Below are positions 6,666 through 7,038 of a DNA stretch of 7,038 nt, in pieces; within the stretch, counting starts at the first letter, position 1, and the number at the start of each line of letters is the position of its first letter. Position numbers and translations under genes: made by a program. Below the pieces are notes generated by a model, which was not told the DNA's origin, did not search any database, and worked only from the letters and a program-made list of their open reading frames with translations. Location: the NCBI GenBank assembly GCA_001804025.1, contig MHFC01000054.1:6313-13350 (forward strand), read 5' to 3'. The stretch comes from Omnitrophica bacterium GWA2_52_8. GTDB lineage: Bacteria > Omnitrophota > Omnitrophia > Omnitrophales > Aquincolibacteriaceae.

Positions 6666-7038
6666 AGCGCCGGAGAGATTAAGGACGAGGCCAGCGGCGT
6701 TGCGATCAAGGTCGGCGAACCGAAGCCCGTCGCTGCGGCATTTGATGATTCGGCGGCATTGAATGTTCCGAGAAAAAAAACCGGCTGGTGGCTTCCCGAA
6801 GGCATTTCATCTTTCAGCGGAAAAATCGACACGCTTTTCTATGTGATTCTGGTGATTACCGGAATTGTTTTTTTCGGGGTCCAGGGCGTGCTGGCGGCCT
6901 TTTTGTTCCGCTACCGCAGCGGGCGCCAGGCCAAGGCCTATTACACGCACGGCAGTGATAAGGCAGAACTTATTTGGACGATCATTCCTTCGGTGATTCT
7001 CGTCATTCTGGCTTTTTCGGGACAGGGGGTTTGGAGCG
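5940..7038 (+). CDS. coxB: Cytochrome c oxidase subunit II with fused N-terminal cupredoxin module (3' end outside window)
   Basis: 366 codons are visible and the frame is open at the window end. In order they encode a signal peptide (about residues 1-35), an amicyanin-like copper domain with H136, C174, H177 and M180 as ligands, a carboxypeptidase-regulatory-like beta-sandwich (about 190-242), a polar linker (about 243-282), and the COX2 transmembrane hairpin. The hairpin has TM1 (about 297-324), the loop AYYTHGSDKAELIWT and TM2 (about 344-362). E343 before IWT matches the subunit II Glu at the K-channel entrance of A-type haem-copper oxidases. The CuA domain is expected downstream and not seen. 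Both ends of subunit II normally face the periplasm, so the fused domain would sit on the correct side. The start could also be the ATG at 5949, which has better spacing from GGA; both keep the signal peptide. Subunit II identity is firm. Confidence 0.92.
   Translation, partial: MQTMKTKQPWTGRAAFVAALAVYCLTAAGLPGFAATVSGKVFVEGPVAENPEIRMDADPVCKALHAEAVYAQKVVLNADQTLQHVLVYAKEGVTNVSEAPKSPAVLDQQGCMYHPHVLGMRAGQPMAIVNSDATLHNVHVLAKNNPEFNLGMPMKGMKLEKTFFNPEVMMKFKCDVHPWMGAYVGVLPHSFFSVTGEQGSFEITGLEPGEYTLEAWHETYGVQTRKVKLVSAEEVQNIDFRFSAGEIKDEASGVAIKVGEPKPVAAAFDDSAALNVPRKKTGWWLPEGISSFSGKIDTLFYVILVITGIVFFGVQGVLAAFLFRYRSGRQAKAYYTHGSDKAELIWTIIPSVILVILAFSGQGVWS

Noticed and set aside
1..7038. CRISPR arrays, tRNA or rRNA genes, insertion sequences, attachment sites
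   Set aside because: No regularly spaced short repeats, no tRNA-like cloverleaf, no transposase and no terminal inverted repeats were seen. Almost all of the window is accounted for by six coding regions.

Overview
The window holds one uninterrupted plus-strand gene cluster for aerobic respiration. It is cut at both ends, its gaps are short, and I see no terminator inside it. In order it encodes the C-terminal part of a Rieske iron-sulfur protein, a short b6-type cytochrome b, an enlarged subunit IV-type cytochrome b, a membrane-anchored cytochrome c with a long coiled coil and eight haem-binding motifs, a small secreted type 1 copper protein, and the start of cytochrome c oxidase subunit II. 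That last protein carries a second copy of the copper protein fused to its N-terminus.

Positions 1-2312 are the quinol-oxidising part, with a split cytochrome b as in b6f complexes. The b6 subunit keeps all four haem b histidines with b6f spacing, and has the cysteine that carries the extra haem ci/cn in b6f-type complexes. The Qo-site motif PEWY reads APWY. Subunit IV has about five more predicted membrane helices than a plant or cyanobacterial PetD. The Rieske protein has Phe where high-potential members have Tyr. Positions 2399-5212 (937 aa) hold no cytochrome f or c1 but an octahaem protein: one N-terminal membrane helix, about 170 residues of heptad-rich helix, a three-haem His-rich module and five class I cytochrome c domains with Met ligands. 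Positions 5220-5927 encode a secreted protein with an amicyanin-type copper site and a C-terminal beta-sandwich. From 5940 a paralogue of that protein runs into a classic COX2 transmembrane hairpin. The CuA domain would lie beyond the window.

Inferred flow: quinol is oxidised at the Rieske/cytochrome b core, electrons pass to the octahaem protein, then through one or both copper proteins to CuA of the oxidase and to O2. Adjacent genes with fused or tethered carriers suggest a quinol-oxidase supercomplex (complex III plus IV) instead of a pool of diffusible cytochrome c.

The organism is a Gram-negative-type bacterium of moderately high GC that respires oxygen, possibly with a low-potential quinone. 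Octahaem proteins of this style, with a coiled coil beside a split cytochrome b, fit what I recall from Planctomycetota, Omnitrophota, Nitrospirota and deltaproteobacterial lineages. The sequence alone does not let me choose among these.
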